Shown one piece after another: positions 55,456-64,000 of a stretch of 64,000 nt of DNA; the first letter of the stretch is position 1; each line of letters begins with the position of its first letter. Origin of the DNA: an uncultured Maribacter sp. (GTDB lineage: Bacteria; Bacteroidota; Bacteroidia; Flavobacteriales; Flavobacteriaceae); contig NZ_CANMRY010000008.1 in the NCBI RefSeq assembly GCF_947500405.1, positions 116,918-180,917 of the forward strand. The letters are read 5' to 3'. The position numbers were made by a program, and so were the translations under genes. The notes under the pieces were generated by a model. The model worked only from the letters and a program-made list of their open reading frames with translations. It was not told where the DNA came from and searched no databases.

Positions 55456-57906
55456 TTATAATTTCTTAGCGTTTTTAACTTTCGTTTTAGTTAATGCTAT
55501 ATCTATAACCTCATGCATGTCAGTCACATAATGGAAAGTTAATCCTTTTAAATAGCTTTCTTTAATCTCTAAGATATCTTTTTTGTTCGATTCACAAAGT
55601 ATAATCTCTTTAATACGCGCTCTTTTAGCTGCTAGGATTTTCTCTTTAATACCTCCAACTGGTAAAACTTTACCTCTTAAGGTTATTTCACCTGTCATTG
55701 CAAGGCTCTTTTTAACCTTACGTTGGGTAAATAAAGAAACTAATGACGTTAGCATAGTAATCCCTGCACTTGGACCATCTTTTGGTGTAGCTCCTTCTGG
55801 CACATGAATATGTACATTATACTTATCAAATACATCAGTCTCTATTCCAAAGACATCTGCATTAGATTTAATATATTCCATAGCAATTGTGGCAGACTCT
55901 TTCATAACCTTACCAAGGTTACCAGTAATATTTAATACCCCTTTTCCTTTAGAGAGGATAGATTCTATAAACAAAATATCACCGCCAACACTAGTCCATG
56001 CTAAACCTGTAACTACACCTGCAACATCATTATTCTCATACTTATCTCTTTCTAGCCTTGGTACACCCAATACCTCCTCTACATCATCATTACTAATTTT
56101 AATGTTATATTCCTCTTCTGTAGCAATAGATTTTGCTGCATAACGAACCATTTTTGCTACTTGCTTTTCTAAAGAACGCACCCCAGATTCACGAGTATAC
56201 CCTTCTACAATTTTTTCTAGTTGCGGTTTTCCTATTTTTAAGTGCTCATCAGACAAACCATGTTCCTTTAATTGCTTTGGCAACAAATGTTTTTTAGCTA
56301 TTTCTACCTTCTCTTCTATAGTATAACCCGTAACATTAATAATTTCCATTCTATCTCTTAATGCAGGCTGAATTGAACCTATATTATTTGCTGTAGCAAT
56401 GAACATAACTTTAGAAAGATCATATCCCATTTCTAAAAAATTATCATAGAACTCACTATTTTGCTCTGGATCTAATACTTCTAACATCGCAGAAGATGGA
56501 TCCCCTTGGTGACTGTTAGATAATTTATCTATTTCATCTAAAATAAACACGGGATTAGAAGTCCCGGCTTTTTTTAAACTCTGAATAATTCTACCAGGCA
56601 TTGCCCCTATATAAGTTTTTCTATGCCCTCTTATCTCCGCTTCATCACGCAAACCACCTAAAGAGATTCTAACATACTCTCTACCTAAAGCCTCTGCCAC
56701 AGATTTTCCTAAAGATGTTTTACCTACACCTGGAGGACCATAAAGACAAAGAATAGGAGATTTCATATCATTTCTTAGCTTTAAAACAGCTAGATATTCA
56801 ATAATCCTTTTCTTAACATCTTCTAAACCGTAATGATCACGGTCTAATATTTTCTGCGCACGTTTTAAATCGAATTTATCTTTAGAAAATTCCTCCCAAG
56901 GTAAATCTAAAAACAAGTCTAAGTAATTTCTTTGAATAGAATATTCAGCTACTTGCGGATTCATACGTTGCATTTTAGCCAACTCTTTATCAAAATGCTC
57001 ACCTACCTTTTCATTCCATTTTTTGCTTTTAGCTTTCTCTCGCATTTCTTGGATTTCTTCATCATATGAAACACCACCAAGTTCTTCTTGAATGGTTTTC
57101 ATTTGTTGATGCAGAAAATATTCACGTTGTTGCTTATCTAAATCGTTACGAACCTTAGATTGAATATCATTTTTTAACTCTAGCTTCTGAAGCTCTACAT
57201 TCATATATTTTAAAGTTGCTAAAGCACGCTCCTTTAAATTTCCTATCTCTAATAAATCTTGTTTCGCTTTTACTTCTAAGTTAAGGTTAGAAGACACAAA
57301 GTTGATTAGAAATGAGTTACTCTGAATATTTTTAATAGCAAAAGAAGCTTCACTTGGAATATTAGGATTATCTCTAATAATTTTAAGCGCTAAATCTTTA
57401 ATAGACTCAATAATAGCCAAAAATTCCTCTGTATTTTGGTCTCCTCTCCCCTCTTCCGTTTCTCTAACAGTAGCTGTAAAATAAGGCTCTTTTGTAAGCA
57501 CTTCTGCAATCTCGAACCTTTTTTTACCCTGAATAATTACGGTAGTATTACCATCTGGCATTTTTAAAACTCTTAAGATTCTAGCTACAGTCCCTAATGT
57601 ATTAATATCATCTACACCAGGATTCTCTGTCTCCTCATCTTTTTGAGACACTACACCTATTACTTTAGCTCCATTATTAGCTTCTTTTATTAATTGTATA
57701 GATTTATCTCTACTTGCTGTTATTGGTATAACAACTCCAGGAAACAATACGGTATTACGTAATGGTAATATTGGCAACGTTTCTGGTAAGCCCTCACTAT
57801 TCATTTTTTCTTCATCCTCTGGTGTTAATAAAGGTATTAACTCAGAGTCCTCATCTATACTATGTAAAGACATATTGTCAAAATTTGAAAATTTAGAATC
57901 TCCCAT
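55456..57906 (-). CDS. lon: ATP-dependent Lon protease
   Basis: 816 aa, type LonA. The N-terminal substrate domain ([20 protein letters not shown]) and coiled-coil region precede Walker [19 protein letters not shown] (about 390) and Walker [12 protein letters not shown]. The Ser-Lys catalytic dyad lies in [13 protein letters not shown] (Ser around 710) and [20 protein letters not shown] (Lys around 755). It degrades damaged and regulatory proteins in the cytoplasm. No heat-shock-type operator was recognised upstream. cmk follows by 16 bp. Confidence 0.97.
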   Translation of the reverse strand: MGDSKFSNFDNMSLHSIDEDSELIPLLTPEDEEKMNSEGLPETLPILPLRNTVLFPGVVIPITASRDKSIQLIKEANNGAKVIGVVSQKDEETENPGVDDINTLGTVARILRVLKMPDGNTTVIIQGKKRFEIAEVLTKEPYFTATVRETEEGRGDQNTEEFLAIIESIKDLALKIIRDNPNIPSEASFAIKNIQSNSFLINFVSSNLNLEVKAKQDLLEIGNLKERALATLKYMNVELQKLELKNDIQSKVRNDLDKQQREYFLHQQMKTIQEELGGVSYDEEIQEMREKAKSKKWNEKVGEHFDKELAKMQRMNPQVAEYSIQRNYLDLFLDLPWEEFSKDKFDLKRAQKILDRDHYGLEDVKKRIIEYLAVLKLRNDMKSPILCLYGPPGVGKTSLGKSVAEALGREYVRISLGGLRDEAEIRGHRKTYIGAMPGRIIQSLKKAGTSNPVFILDEIDKLSNSHQGDPSSAMLEVLDPEQNSEFYDNFLEMGYDLSKVMFIATANNIGSIQPALRDRMEIINVTGYTIEEKVEIAKKHLLPKQLKEHGLSDEHLKIGKPQLEKIVEGYTRESGVRSLEKQVAKMVRYAAKSIATEEEYNIKISNDDVEEVLGVPRLERDKYENNDVAGVVTGLAWTSVGGDILFIESILSKGKGVLNITGNLGKVMKESATIAMEYIKSNADVFGIETDVFDKYNVHIHVPEGATPKDGPSAGITMLTSLVSLFTQRKVKKSLAMTGEITLRGKVLPVGGIKEKILAAKRARIKEIILCESNKKDILEIKESYLKGLTFHYVTDMHEVIDIALTKTKVKNAKKL

Positions 57907-58057
57907 ATTTTTAATTCGGTCATTTTGTCATTAATATAACAAAAACCTTTTTATTTAATTATTAAATTAATTTGTAAAGTCTTGTTTTAGTTAACTTTAC
58001 TATCCTCATCACATTCTATAATGTATATAAAAACAATTGTTGTGCCAATTAAAACAA

Positions 58058-58098
58058 GAAAGTCCTTTTCTAGAATTTTAGAAAAGGACTTTCTCTTT
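58058..58098. terminator. Terminator after the T9SS sugar-dehydrogenase gene
   Basis: GAAAGTCCTTTTCT (58058-58071) pairs with AGAAAAGGACTTTC (58080-58093), a 14-bp perfect stem with loop AGAATTTT. On the minus strand it is followed by TTGTTTT, 20 bp beyond the large gene's stop. The plus side also has a short T-rich tail. Confidence 0.85.
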
Positions 58099-58113
58099 TA
58101 TTAGACAATAACT

Positions 58114-61100
58114 TTATTTTTCTATAATTACTGTTTTTGAGTTATTAAAATTAACCCCTTCTAAAATTACATGATACACTCCTTCTGTAAATTCACTCAA
58201 ATCTAATTTTTCTATTGCTTTATGATTTTCATTATACATTACGAAGCGTACTACTTGTCCGCTTGAATTAAGTATTTTAACATCCAACGCTTCATTTAAT
58301 TTACCCGACATATCTATACTTAATTCCCCTTTAGTTGGGTTTGGATAAATACGTATTACATCATCTATTATATTTGATTTCTTATTTTCTATAAAACTTG
58401 AACTCATAAAAGATACTTGTTCTATAGCAACTTTTGGTTTCACAACATTCATGCGGATAAATGTCTTACACCCTTCTTCGGATATTAAGGTATATATACC
58501 ATTATCTAATGTAGTTACAGCTCCAAGATTATAATTATCATTAACCAATGCGCCATTGGGTAATTTTATATCTAAACCAATATTATTTGGAAGCATACTT
58601 AGCACTACTTCTGTTCCCTCTATTACTCCTAAATCATTTTCTCCACTCTGCCACACTCCGTTTAACTGATATTCAGGAATTATCATTTCGAAAGGACAAG
58701 CAACCTCTATTTCTAAGAAAGAGATACAACCTTCTTCAGATTTTAATTTATAAACTCCATTTTTTGATGCGTCAACTAAACCTAAATCATAATTATCACC
58801 TACTATTTCCCCATTAGGTAACGTGATTTCTAAACCAATGTTATTTGGAAGCATACTTAAAACTACAGAAGTACCTCTATCAACCTGAATTTTATCTTCT
58901 CCACTTAACCATACACCATCTAATTGATACTCGTTAATAACACTGCCTACTTTACACTCTTCTACCTTAACATTTATTTCTTTTTGACAACCTTCTGATG
59001 AAGTTAATATATAAATACCGTTATGCGTAGAGTCTACAAAACCCAAATTATAATTATCACCTACTATTTTACCATTTGGTAAAGTAATCTCCAAATCAAC
59101 TTCATTAGGGAGCATACTTAAGACTAATGAAGAACCTTCCTTTATTACTAAATCCGCATTTCCACTTTCCCAAGTACCATTTATTTGATATTCTGGAATT
59201 AATCTTGAACTACAAGCTTTATCAATTACATTGATATTAATTTCAGACACACATCCTTCTTCAGATTTTAATATGTATTTTCCACTTTGAGCAGTAGTAA
59301 CACTTCCCAAGTCATAATTATCAGCTACAATTTCCCCGTCAGGTAAAGTAATTTCTAAATTAACTCCATTTGGAAGCATACTTAAAACAACATTATCTCC
59401 TTTTTCAACTTCTATATTGGAGTTACCGCTATACCATATATTATTTAACTGATACTCTGGAATTATACTACCTATAGGACAAATTTCTTGATCTTCGATA
59501 ACTGAAATATTAAAATTAGAAATACAACCTTTAGAAGTAGTAAATAAATAATTTCCTGACATGCTAGGCTTAATGTTCTCTAGAAAATAGTCATTAGAAA
59601 CCTCTACCCCGCTTGGCAATGTAATTACAAAATCTACATCATTTGGATACATACTTAAAACTAAATTAGTACCCTCATCCACTAGAATTTTAGTCTCTTC
59701 CCTAATCCATTCTCCATTACCAATCTTAAATTCGGGAAGAACAATATCCTTAGAACAATCTGAAGCAACTATCATTTTTAATTTAAATTGACAGCCTCCC
59801 TCAATATTAAAAAGATAATCTCCTGTATTATTAACATTTACCTTACCAAGTGAATAATCGTTCGAAACCACCTCTCCACTAGGTAAATCTATTGTGAATT
59901 CTAAATTATTTGGAAGTACACTCAATACAATTGAATCACCTTCATCTACACTTAAAACATAATCCTCACTTAACCACTCTCCGTTAATTTGATATTCTGG
60001 AATTATTCTTTCATCTGAACAGTCAAAAGAAAGTCCCCAAACACCAATATTATTTACTTCTATTTCACTTGCTTTACTAAAATTTCCGGATACATAAAGT
60101 TTTTCCTTGTTTTCTGAAAGAATTATAGATTTAACTGCATTATCTATTCCTACATTTTTCTTAGTTCCTAAAACTTCCCACCCTTCTAAACTACTCCATC
60201 TTGCAACATTTTTAGCCACATAATTCTCCTGTTCATTCTTACCTACTGTCTCAAAATCACCTCCAACAAAAAGATAATTCCCATCATATGCCAAAGAATT
60301 AACATTACCGCTCACTCCATTTCCTAAAGACTCCCATTCTTTAGAAGTAATATTCCATCTTGCTATTCTATTAACTTTAGTACCATTTGCTAACAAAAAA
60401 TTTCCTCCAACATACACGTAATCTTCTTTTACTAAGATAGCATGCACAAATCCACTTGTTCCATCACCAAGTGTTCCCCAATTAACTCCATTCCAAGTAG
60501 CAATTCTATTGGCATTTATATTTCCTGCACTATCGAAATTACCTCCAAAATAAACAGTATCATTTTCATCAATTGCTATAGACCTAATTTCATTATTTGT
60601 ACCAGGTATAGAACTTCCTAAATCCGTCAATCCTTCCCATTTATTTTCTTTCCAAACAGCTATATTATTAACCAATTTACCCCCTGCTGTTTCAAAAGTT
60701 CCTCCAGCATAAACATTCCCCTTACTATCAACTACTATCTTAGATACAGGGCCATTTATTCCCGAATTCAAAGAACTCCAATTAGAACCGTTCCAAAATG
60801 CTATATTTTGGACAGAAACACCATCTATAGAACTAAATTCTCCTCCTATATATAGATCTCCTGTTCTTGTAATTGCTATGGTTTTAACTTTACCGTTGGG
60901 TCCATCTCCCCCAAGAGATTTCCACCCTTCTATTTTATCATAAATTGCAAAATTATTAACCGAAACACCATTTCCAACTTGCGAAAAACTACCGCCAACA
61001 TATACATTTCCGTCTTTTTCTACTATAGTTTCTACAATACCGTTTACACCATTTTCAATATCCTTCCAGACTCCAATCCCATCTATTGGAACTGTTGAAG

Positions 61101-62355
61101 GATTAGTATCTACCTCACCACCTACTATCTTATAAATTTTAGCCTCCGTTCCGTAACCACTAAAATATAACTCCCCAGATTCATCCAAACCAAAACTTGA
61201 AATAAATTCTCCATTCGTACGAAATAAAAGTTCAGAAATGTAATTATTGGAATTTGCATCATAGTCTAACGACCAAACTCTACCAGAAACATAATCTGCA
61301 TAAATATACTTACCTTGTATTAAACTATTATTACTTTGCCCACGGTAAACATAACCTCCTGTAATAGAAACATCACCTTTATCATGATTATATTGAAAAA
61401 TTGGTTTTATATCTGGATTTGTTGCCAAATTTGTGTCTATATTTTCAGTAGTATTTCCTTCGAAACGATTCCATCCATAATTACCTCCTTTTTTTATTAA
61501 ATTAATCTCTTCCATATCATCCTGTCCAACATCTGCTCCCCAAAAATTACCATTTTCAGAATCAAAAGAAAATTTCCAAGTATTTCTTATTCCCCAAGCA
61601 TATAACTCTCCAAGCCCAGATAAACCAACCCTAGGATTGTCTTCCGGTATTTCATAATTACCATTAGGCAAATCTGAATTAGACTCTAAAGGATTACTTC
61701 CATCAATGTCCACATCAATTCTTAAAATACTTCCAAAAATATTATCTAAGTTTTGAGCGTTTTTTTTAGGATCTCCTCCTCCTCCTCCATCTCCAACCGA
61801 AATATACAAGTAACCATCCGGTCCAAAAGCAATTTTACCTCCGTTATGATTGGAATTACTTTGGTTCTTATCAAAACTAAAAATCTCTAACTTACTAGAA
61901 ACATTTGCTTTATTAAGATTATTTAAGCTGACTTCATACCTTGCTAAATTAATCTCAACTCCAACATTTGGCACTTCACTTTGCGAAGTATAATACACGT
62001 AAAAAAAGCCATTTTGTTTATAGTTTGGATGAAATGCAAGACCTAACAAACCTATTTCTTGTCCTGCAGAAAAGCTAATTTCATTACTTAAATCTAAAAA
62101 TATTTCTTGGTTATTAACGTCTTGTTTGTTTTGAAAAACTTTAATTTTCCCTGATTGTTCTACAACAAAAATTCTATCTGAATCATCTCCAGCATTTTGC
62201 AATTCAACAGGAAATTCAAAACTCAGGTTAGGAAAAGCTGTTTTATAACTAATAGACTCCTGAGCAAAAAGAAATAATACATTCAATCCAAAAAATAAAA
62301 ATGTAAAAAAATTACTAATTTGCAGTAAGCTTTTTTTAATATCCAAATAATTCAT
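58114..62355 (-). CDS. T9SS-secreted PQQ sugar dehydrogenase-like, propeller and Ig-like repeat protein
   Basis: 1413 aa. A signal peptide ends FLFAQ (about residue 32). Residues ~40-410 are a glucose/sorbosone dehydrogenase beta-propeller: GLLGLAFHPNYKQNGFFYVY, SNHNGGKIAFGPDGYLYISV, GDGGGGGDPKKNAQNLDNIF and GGNYGWNRFEG. A second propeller (~420-775) has seven repeats built around YVGGxF...NNIAxW...WxxLG. Six ~88-aa Ig-like repeats follow (~778-1305), each with an IPEYQLNG-type start, LSMLPN and a closing Cys. The last ~80 residues are a type A T9SS sorting domain (RIYPNPTKGELSI, EGVYHVILEG). So it is exported by T9SS and probably surface-bound or released. Relatives of the first propeller oxidise aldoses with PQQ; the activity here is inferred. 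The cofactor supply is not in the window. Confidence 0.88.
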   Translation of the reverse strand: MNYLDIKKSLLQISNFFTFLFFGLNVLFLFAQESISYKTAFPNLSFEFPVELQNAGDDSDRIFVVEQSGKIKVFQNKQDVNNQEIFLDLSNEISFSAGQEIGLLGLAFHPNYKQNGFFYVYYTSQSEVPNVGVEINLARYEVSLNNLNKANVSSKLEIFSFDKNQSNSNHNGGKIAFGPDGYLYISVGDGGGGGDPKKNAQNLDNIFGSILRIDVDIDGSNPLESNSDLPNGNYEIPEDNPRVGLSGLGELYAWGIRNTWKFSFDSENGNFWGADVGQDDMEEINLIKKGGNYGWNRFEGNTTENIDTNLATNPDIKPIFQYNHDKGDVSITGGYVYRGQSNNSLIQGKYIYADYVSGRVWSLDYDANSNNYISELLFRTNGEFISSFGLDESGELYFSGYGTEAKIYKIVGGEVDTNPSTVPIDGIGVWKDIENGVNGIVETIVEKDGNVYVGGSFSQVGNGVSVNNFAIYDKIEGWKSLGGDGPNGKVKTIAITRTGDLYIGGEFSSIDGVSVQNIAFWNGSNWSSLNSGINGPVSKIVVDSKGNVYAGGTFETAGGKLVNNIAVWKENKWEGLTDLGSSIPGTNNEIRSIAIDENDTVYFGGNFDSAGNINANRIATWNGVNWGTLGDGTSGFVHAILVKEDYVYVGGNFLLANGTKVNRIARWNITSKEWESLGNGVSGNVNSLAYDGNYLFVGGDFETVGKNEQENYVAKNVARWSSLEGWEVLGTKKNVGIDNAVKSIILSENKEKLYVSGNFSKASEIEVNNIGVWGLSFDCSDERIIPEYQINGEWLSEDYVLSVDEGDSIVLSVLPNNLEFTIDLPSGEVVSNDYSLGKVNVNNTGDYLFNIEGGCQFKLKMIVASDCSKDIVLPEFKIGNGEWIREETKILVDEGTNLVLSMYPNDVDFVITLPSGVEVSNDYFLENIKPSMSGNYLFTTSKGCISNFNISVIEDQEICPIGSIIPEYQLNNIWYSGNSNIEVEKGDNVVLSMLPNGVNLEITLPDGEIVADNYDLGSVTTAQSGKYILKSEEGCVSEININVIDKACSSRLIPEYQINGTWESGNADLVIKEGSSLVLSMLPNEVDLEITLPNGKIVGDNYNLGFVDSTHNGIYILTSSEGCQKEINVKVEECKVGSVINEYQLDGVWLSGEDKIQVDRGTSVVLSMLPNNIGLEITLPNGEIVGDNYDLGLVDASKNGVYKLKSEEGCISFLEIEVACPFEMIIPEYQLNGVWQSGENDLGVIEGTEVVLSMLPNNIGLDIKLPNGALVNDNYNLGAVTTLDNGIYTLISEEGCKTFIRMNVVKPKVAIEQVSFMSSSFIENKKSNIIDDVIRIYPNPTKGELSIDMSGKLNEALDVKILNSSGQVVRFVMYNENHKAIEKLDLSEFTEGVYHVILEGVNFNNSKTVIIEK
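58446..60020 (-). repeat. Six tandem ~262-bp coding repeats (Ig-like domains)
   Basis: Encodes six units of about 87-88 residues in the large T9SS protein. Each unit has an N-terminal IIPEYQ[IL]NG.W..G, then a V..G..VVLSMLPN, L.I.LPNG.[IV].DNY.LG.V, and a terminal SEEGC plus Cys spacer. Units 3-6 are closest to one another and unit 2 is the most divergent. The pattern indicates internal duplication. Confidence 0.85.
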
Positions 62356-62509
62356 ATTTAATCGTTTTTAGGGGTTATCGATTAATTTTTTATTTAGTTA
62401 CGGTAAAAAGAAAAAAAAAGTTGGCCTCGATTTATTAAAAAACAATAAATTCGATGAAAGGAACAAAAATCAATATTTTCATTCCTTTTTATTTCAAAAG
62501 TAGGTTCTT

Positions 62510-64000
62510 TTATTTCGTTATAATGAAAGAGATAGATTTAAAAGCTCCATTTGACTCTAACTTTAAATAATATAAACCATTAGATAGGTTAGACAATTCT
62601 AATGGTTCAATTTGCTTATGGTTTTTATTAAAAAACTCAGTTTTAACAACTTGATTTATTGAATTATAAATATAAACTTTTATGTCTTGGTCAATATAGG
62701 AAGACAAATTGATATTTAAAATACCCTTAGTAGGATTTGGAAATATTTCAAAACCCTTACTCTCCTCATCAAATACAGGACTATCCACATAATTTTTAGC
62801 ATTATTTGTTGTTCTACCTACTATACTTACCCCTCCACTAATTACCTGACTAACATTCAAATTATCATATAAACCAACCCCTGGATTATTACTTCCATAA
62901 TTAGAAAAAAGCCATATACTTAGTTTGGATACGTTATTTGGAACTATAATACTCTTTTGATAAGTGTTCCACCCATTTCCAAAGCTATGTCCTATATCCC
63001 CTGTATTAGGAACAAAATCTTCAACGACTTCTATTCTTGCAACTCCGTCTTTACTATTACCATCAATACTAAATAACAATTGATCTCCAGCAACTATGTT
63101 ATTATCTACTAAATCTATATCAATACTATATCTTGCCCAGGGATTATTACTTCCGTTATTTATCACTCTTAAAGCACATGCAGAATTATTAGTCTCTATT
63201 GAAGTTCCTATAACCTCATCTAATCCTGATACATTACTACCCGACAATAAAATTATTGAATTATTATCGTTCTCTAACGTATTAGAACAAATACTACCGT
63301 CTGTTACATTAACTGTTAAACTAACTGTATCTGTTAAACCTTCTGCATCTGTTACTGTTAAAGTAGAGGTATATATTCCTACAACTGCATAAGTATGTGC
63401 AACATCAGCTACATTTGAAGTGTTTCCATCTCCAAAATCCCATAAATAACTAGTAACTCCTACATCATCTGTAGAAGTACTTCCTACAAAAGATACATCC
63501 AATGGTGCTGCTCCTTCTAATGGACTACTTGTTGCCACTGCATTTGGCGCACGATTTCCTCCTGCCGATAAATTTACAATCTCTAAATTATCATAATAAA
63601 CGGTCCCCGGAGTTTGCTCACTATAATTACTAAATAACCAAATATCTAACGATGTAACTCCATTTGGTACATTTAGAATTCCTTCATAAGTATTCCATCC
63701 TGAACTAAAATTATGACTCAATATAGCAGTATTTACTGTATTGTCCTCTACAACCTCTATTCGTGCTGTGCCACTATATGAATTTCCATCTAGTCTTATA
63801 GATAACTCATCTCCTGCTGCTATTCCATAGGATGATAAATTAATTGGTATTTGATGACGAGACCATGGCTCTCCCCCATCTATATTCCTTAACTCTATAC
63901 CACAACTAGATCCATTAGTATTAATTGAAGTTCCTATAACCTCATCTAATCCTGATACATTACTACCCGACAATAAAATTATTGAATTATTATCGTTCTC
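62510..64000 (-). CDS. T9SS-secreted protein with duplicated CBM-like domains and PKD domain (5' end outside window)
   Basis: The frame is open to the right edge (ENDNNSIILLSGSNVSG at the edge), so the N-terminus is missing; 496 codons are visible. It has a ~125-residue beta-rich domain (SCGIELRNIDGGEPWSRHQI, SSGWNTYEGILNVPNGVTSL, DIWLFSNYSEQTPGTVYYDN) that occurs twice, on both sides of a PKD domain (NRAPNAVATSSP, SYLWDFGDGNTSN, HTYAVVGIYTSTLTV). The jelly-roll-like pattern suggests a carbohydrate-binding module. A type A T9SS sorting domain closes it (FEIFPNPTKGILNI, LSNGLYYLKLESNG). The catalytic domain, if any, lies beyond the window; many such proteins are secreted glycoside hydrolases. 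Unlike the previous gene, its 154-bp downstream gap has only a weak hairpin (62430-62457). Confidence 0.85.
   Translation of the reverse strand, partial: ENDNNSIILLSGSNVSGLDEVIGTSINTNGSSCGIELRNIDGGEPWSRHQIPINLSSYGIAAGDELSIRLDGNSYSGTARIEVVEDNTVNTAILSHNFSSGWNTYEGILNVPNGVTSLDIWLFSNYSEQTPGTVYYDNLEIVNLSAGGNRAPNAVATSSPLEGAAPLDVSFVGSTSTDDVGVTSYLWDFGDGNTSNVADVAHTYAVVGIYTSTLTVTDAEGLTDTVSLTVNVTDGSICSNTLENDNNSIILLSGSNVSGLDEVIGTSIETNNSACALRVINNGSNNPWARYSIDIDLVDNNIVAGDQLLFSIDGNSKDGVARIEVVEDFVPNTGDIGHSFGNGWNTYQKSIIVPNNVSKLSIWLFSNYGSNNPGVGLYDNLNVSQVISGGVSIVGRTTNNAKNYVDSPVFDEESKGFEIFPNPTKGILNINLSSYIDQDIKVYIYNSINQVVKTEFFNKNHKQIEPLELSNLSNGLYYLKLESNGAFKSISFIITK
63198..63274. repeat. 77-bp exact direct repeat, copy 1
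   Basis: Identical to 63924-64000, offset 726 bp, encoding the same start of the duplicated CBM-like domain (NSIILLSGSNVSGLDEVIGT). The second copy reaches the window edge, so the true repeat may be longer. Confidence 0.85.
63924..64000. repeat. 77-bp exact direct repeat, copy 2 (reaches window edge)
   Basis: Exact copy of 63198-63274. The two copies flank one CBM-like domain plus the PKD domain of the same gene. Confidence 0.85.

Noticed and set aside
1..64000. CRISPR arrays, prophage or integrative elements, rRNA genes, origin of replication
   Set aside because: No regular short-repeat/spacer series, phage structural genes, integrases, rRNA or DnaA-box clusters were seen. gyrA and rnpB alone do not indicate an origin.

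Overview
The window looks like a chromosomal segment of an A+T-rich member of the Flavobacteriaceae (Bacteroidota). The signs are C-terminal type IX secretion (T9SS) sorting domains, promoters of the TTG...TAnnTTTG type, the Bacteroidota TssD/Hcp tube-protein family, almost no Shine-Dalgarno sequences, and many flavobacterial gene families (DUF3822, DUF4126, STAS-like proteins). No species can be named from sequence alone.

Layout. 1-6.5 kb: a sugar-utilisation cluster (MFS sugar porter, SGNH hydrolase, DUF5107/TPR protein) divergent from an AraC-type regulator, followed by a decayed IS3 transposase. 6.8-7.2 kb: a tRNA-Ser/tRNA-Pro pair with its own promoter and terminator. 7.3-17.4 kb: a 7TM-HD phosphodiesterase, a thiolase, a TPR protein, gyrA and clpC. 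17.5-20.3 kb: a STAS-like protein, then an orphan Hcp/TssD gene divergent from a 349-aa putative cargo gene and two small membrane-protein genes. 20.3-30.5 kb: the NAD(P)HX repair enzyme, a thrABC operon preceded by a Thr-rich leader peptide, gcvT, an epimerase-like gene, a pterin dehydratase and yebC. 30.5-36.3 kb: a leftward run of a RecD-like helicase, DUF4126, kdsB, a HAD phosphatase, a CAT-like acyltransferase, a KdnB-like dehydrogenase and a PlsC-like acyltransferase. 36.3-41.9 kb: an anchored protein, DUF3822, rsmD, an OsmC pseudogene, rnpB, dnaX and miaE. 41.9-48.8 kb: pyrR, pyrB, a small protein, rnz, pdxH, a sixA-like phosphatase, ppk1 and ppx, all leftward. 49.0-52.0 kb: a second Hcp/TssD gene directly followed by a putative cargo gene split by an in-frame stop, then two membrane-protein genes and a decayed duplicate of one of them. 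52.2-57.9 kb: rpsA, a LysM protein, cmk and lon. 58-64 kb: two large T9SS-secreted multidomain proteins, the second running off the right edge.

The most unusual content is the pair of orphan Hcp loci. They share a 59% identical tube protein (hand alignment), a short N-terminal motif in the linked putative cargo proteins (LKRxLNxxIK) and a 19-bp upstream motif. No T6SS sheath, baseplate or membrane genes are present in the window, so these look like accessory cargo/immunity islands that depend on a core apparatus elsewhere. A second notable element is a classical-looking threonine attenuation leader in front of thrA. Most of the rest is ordinary housekeeping.
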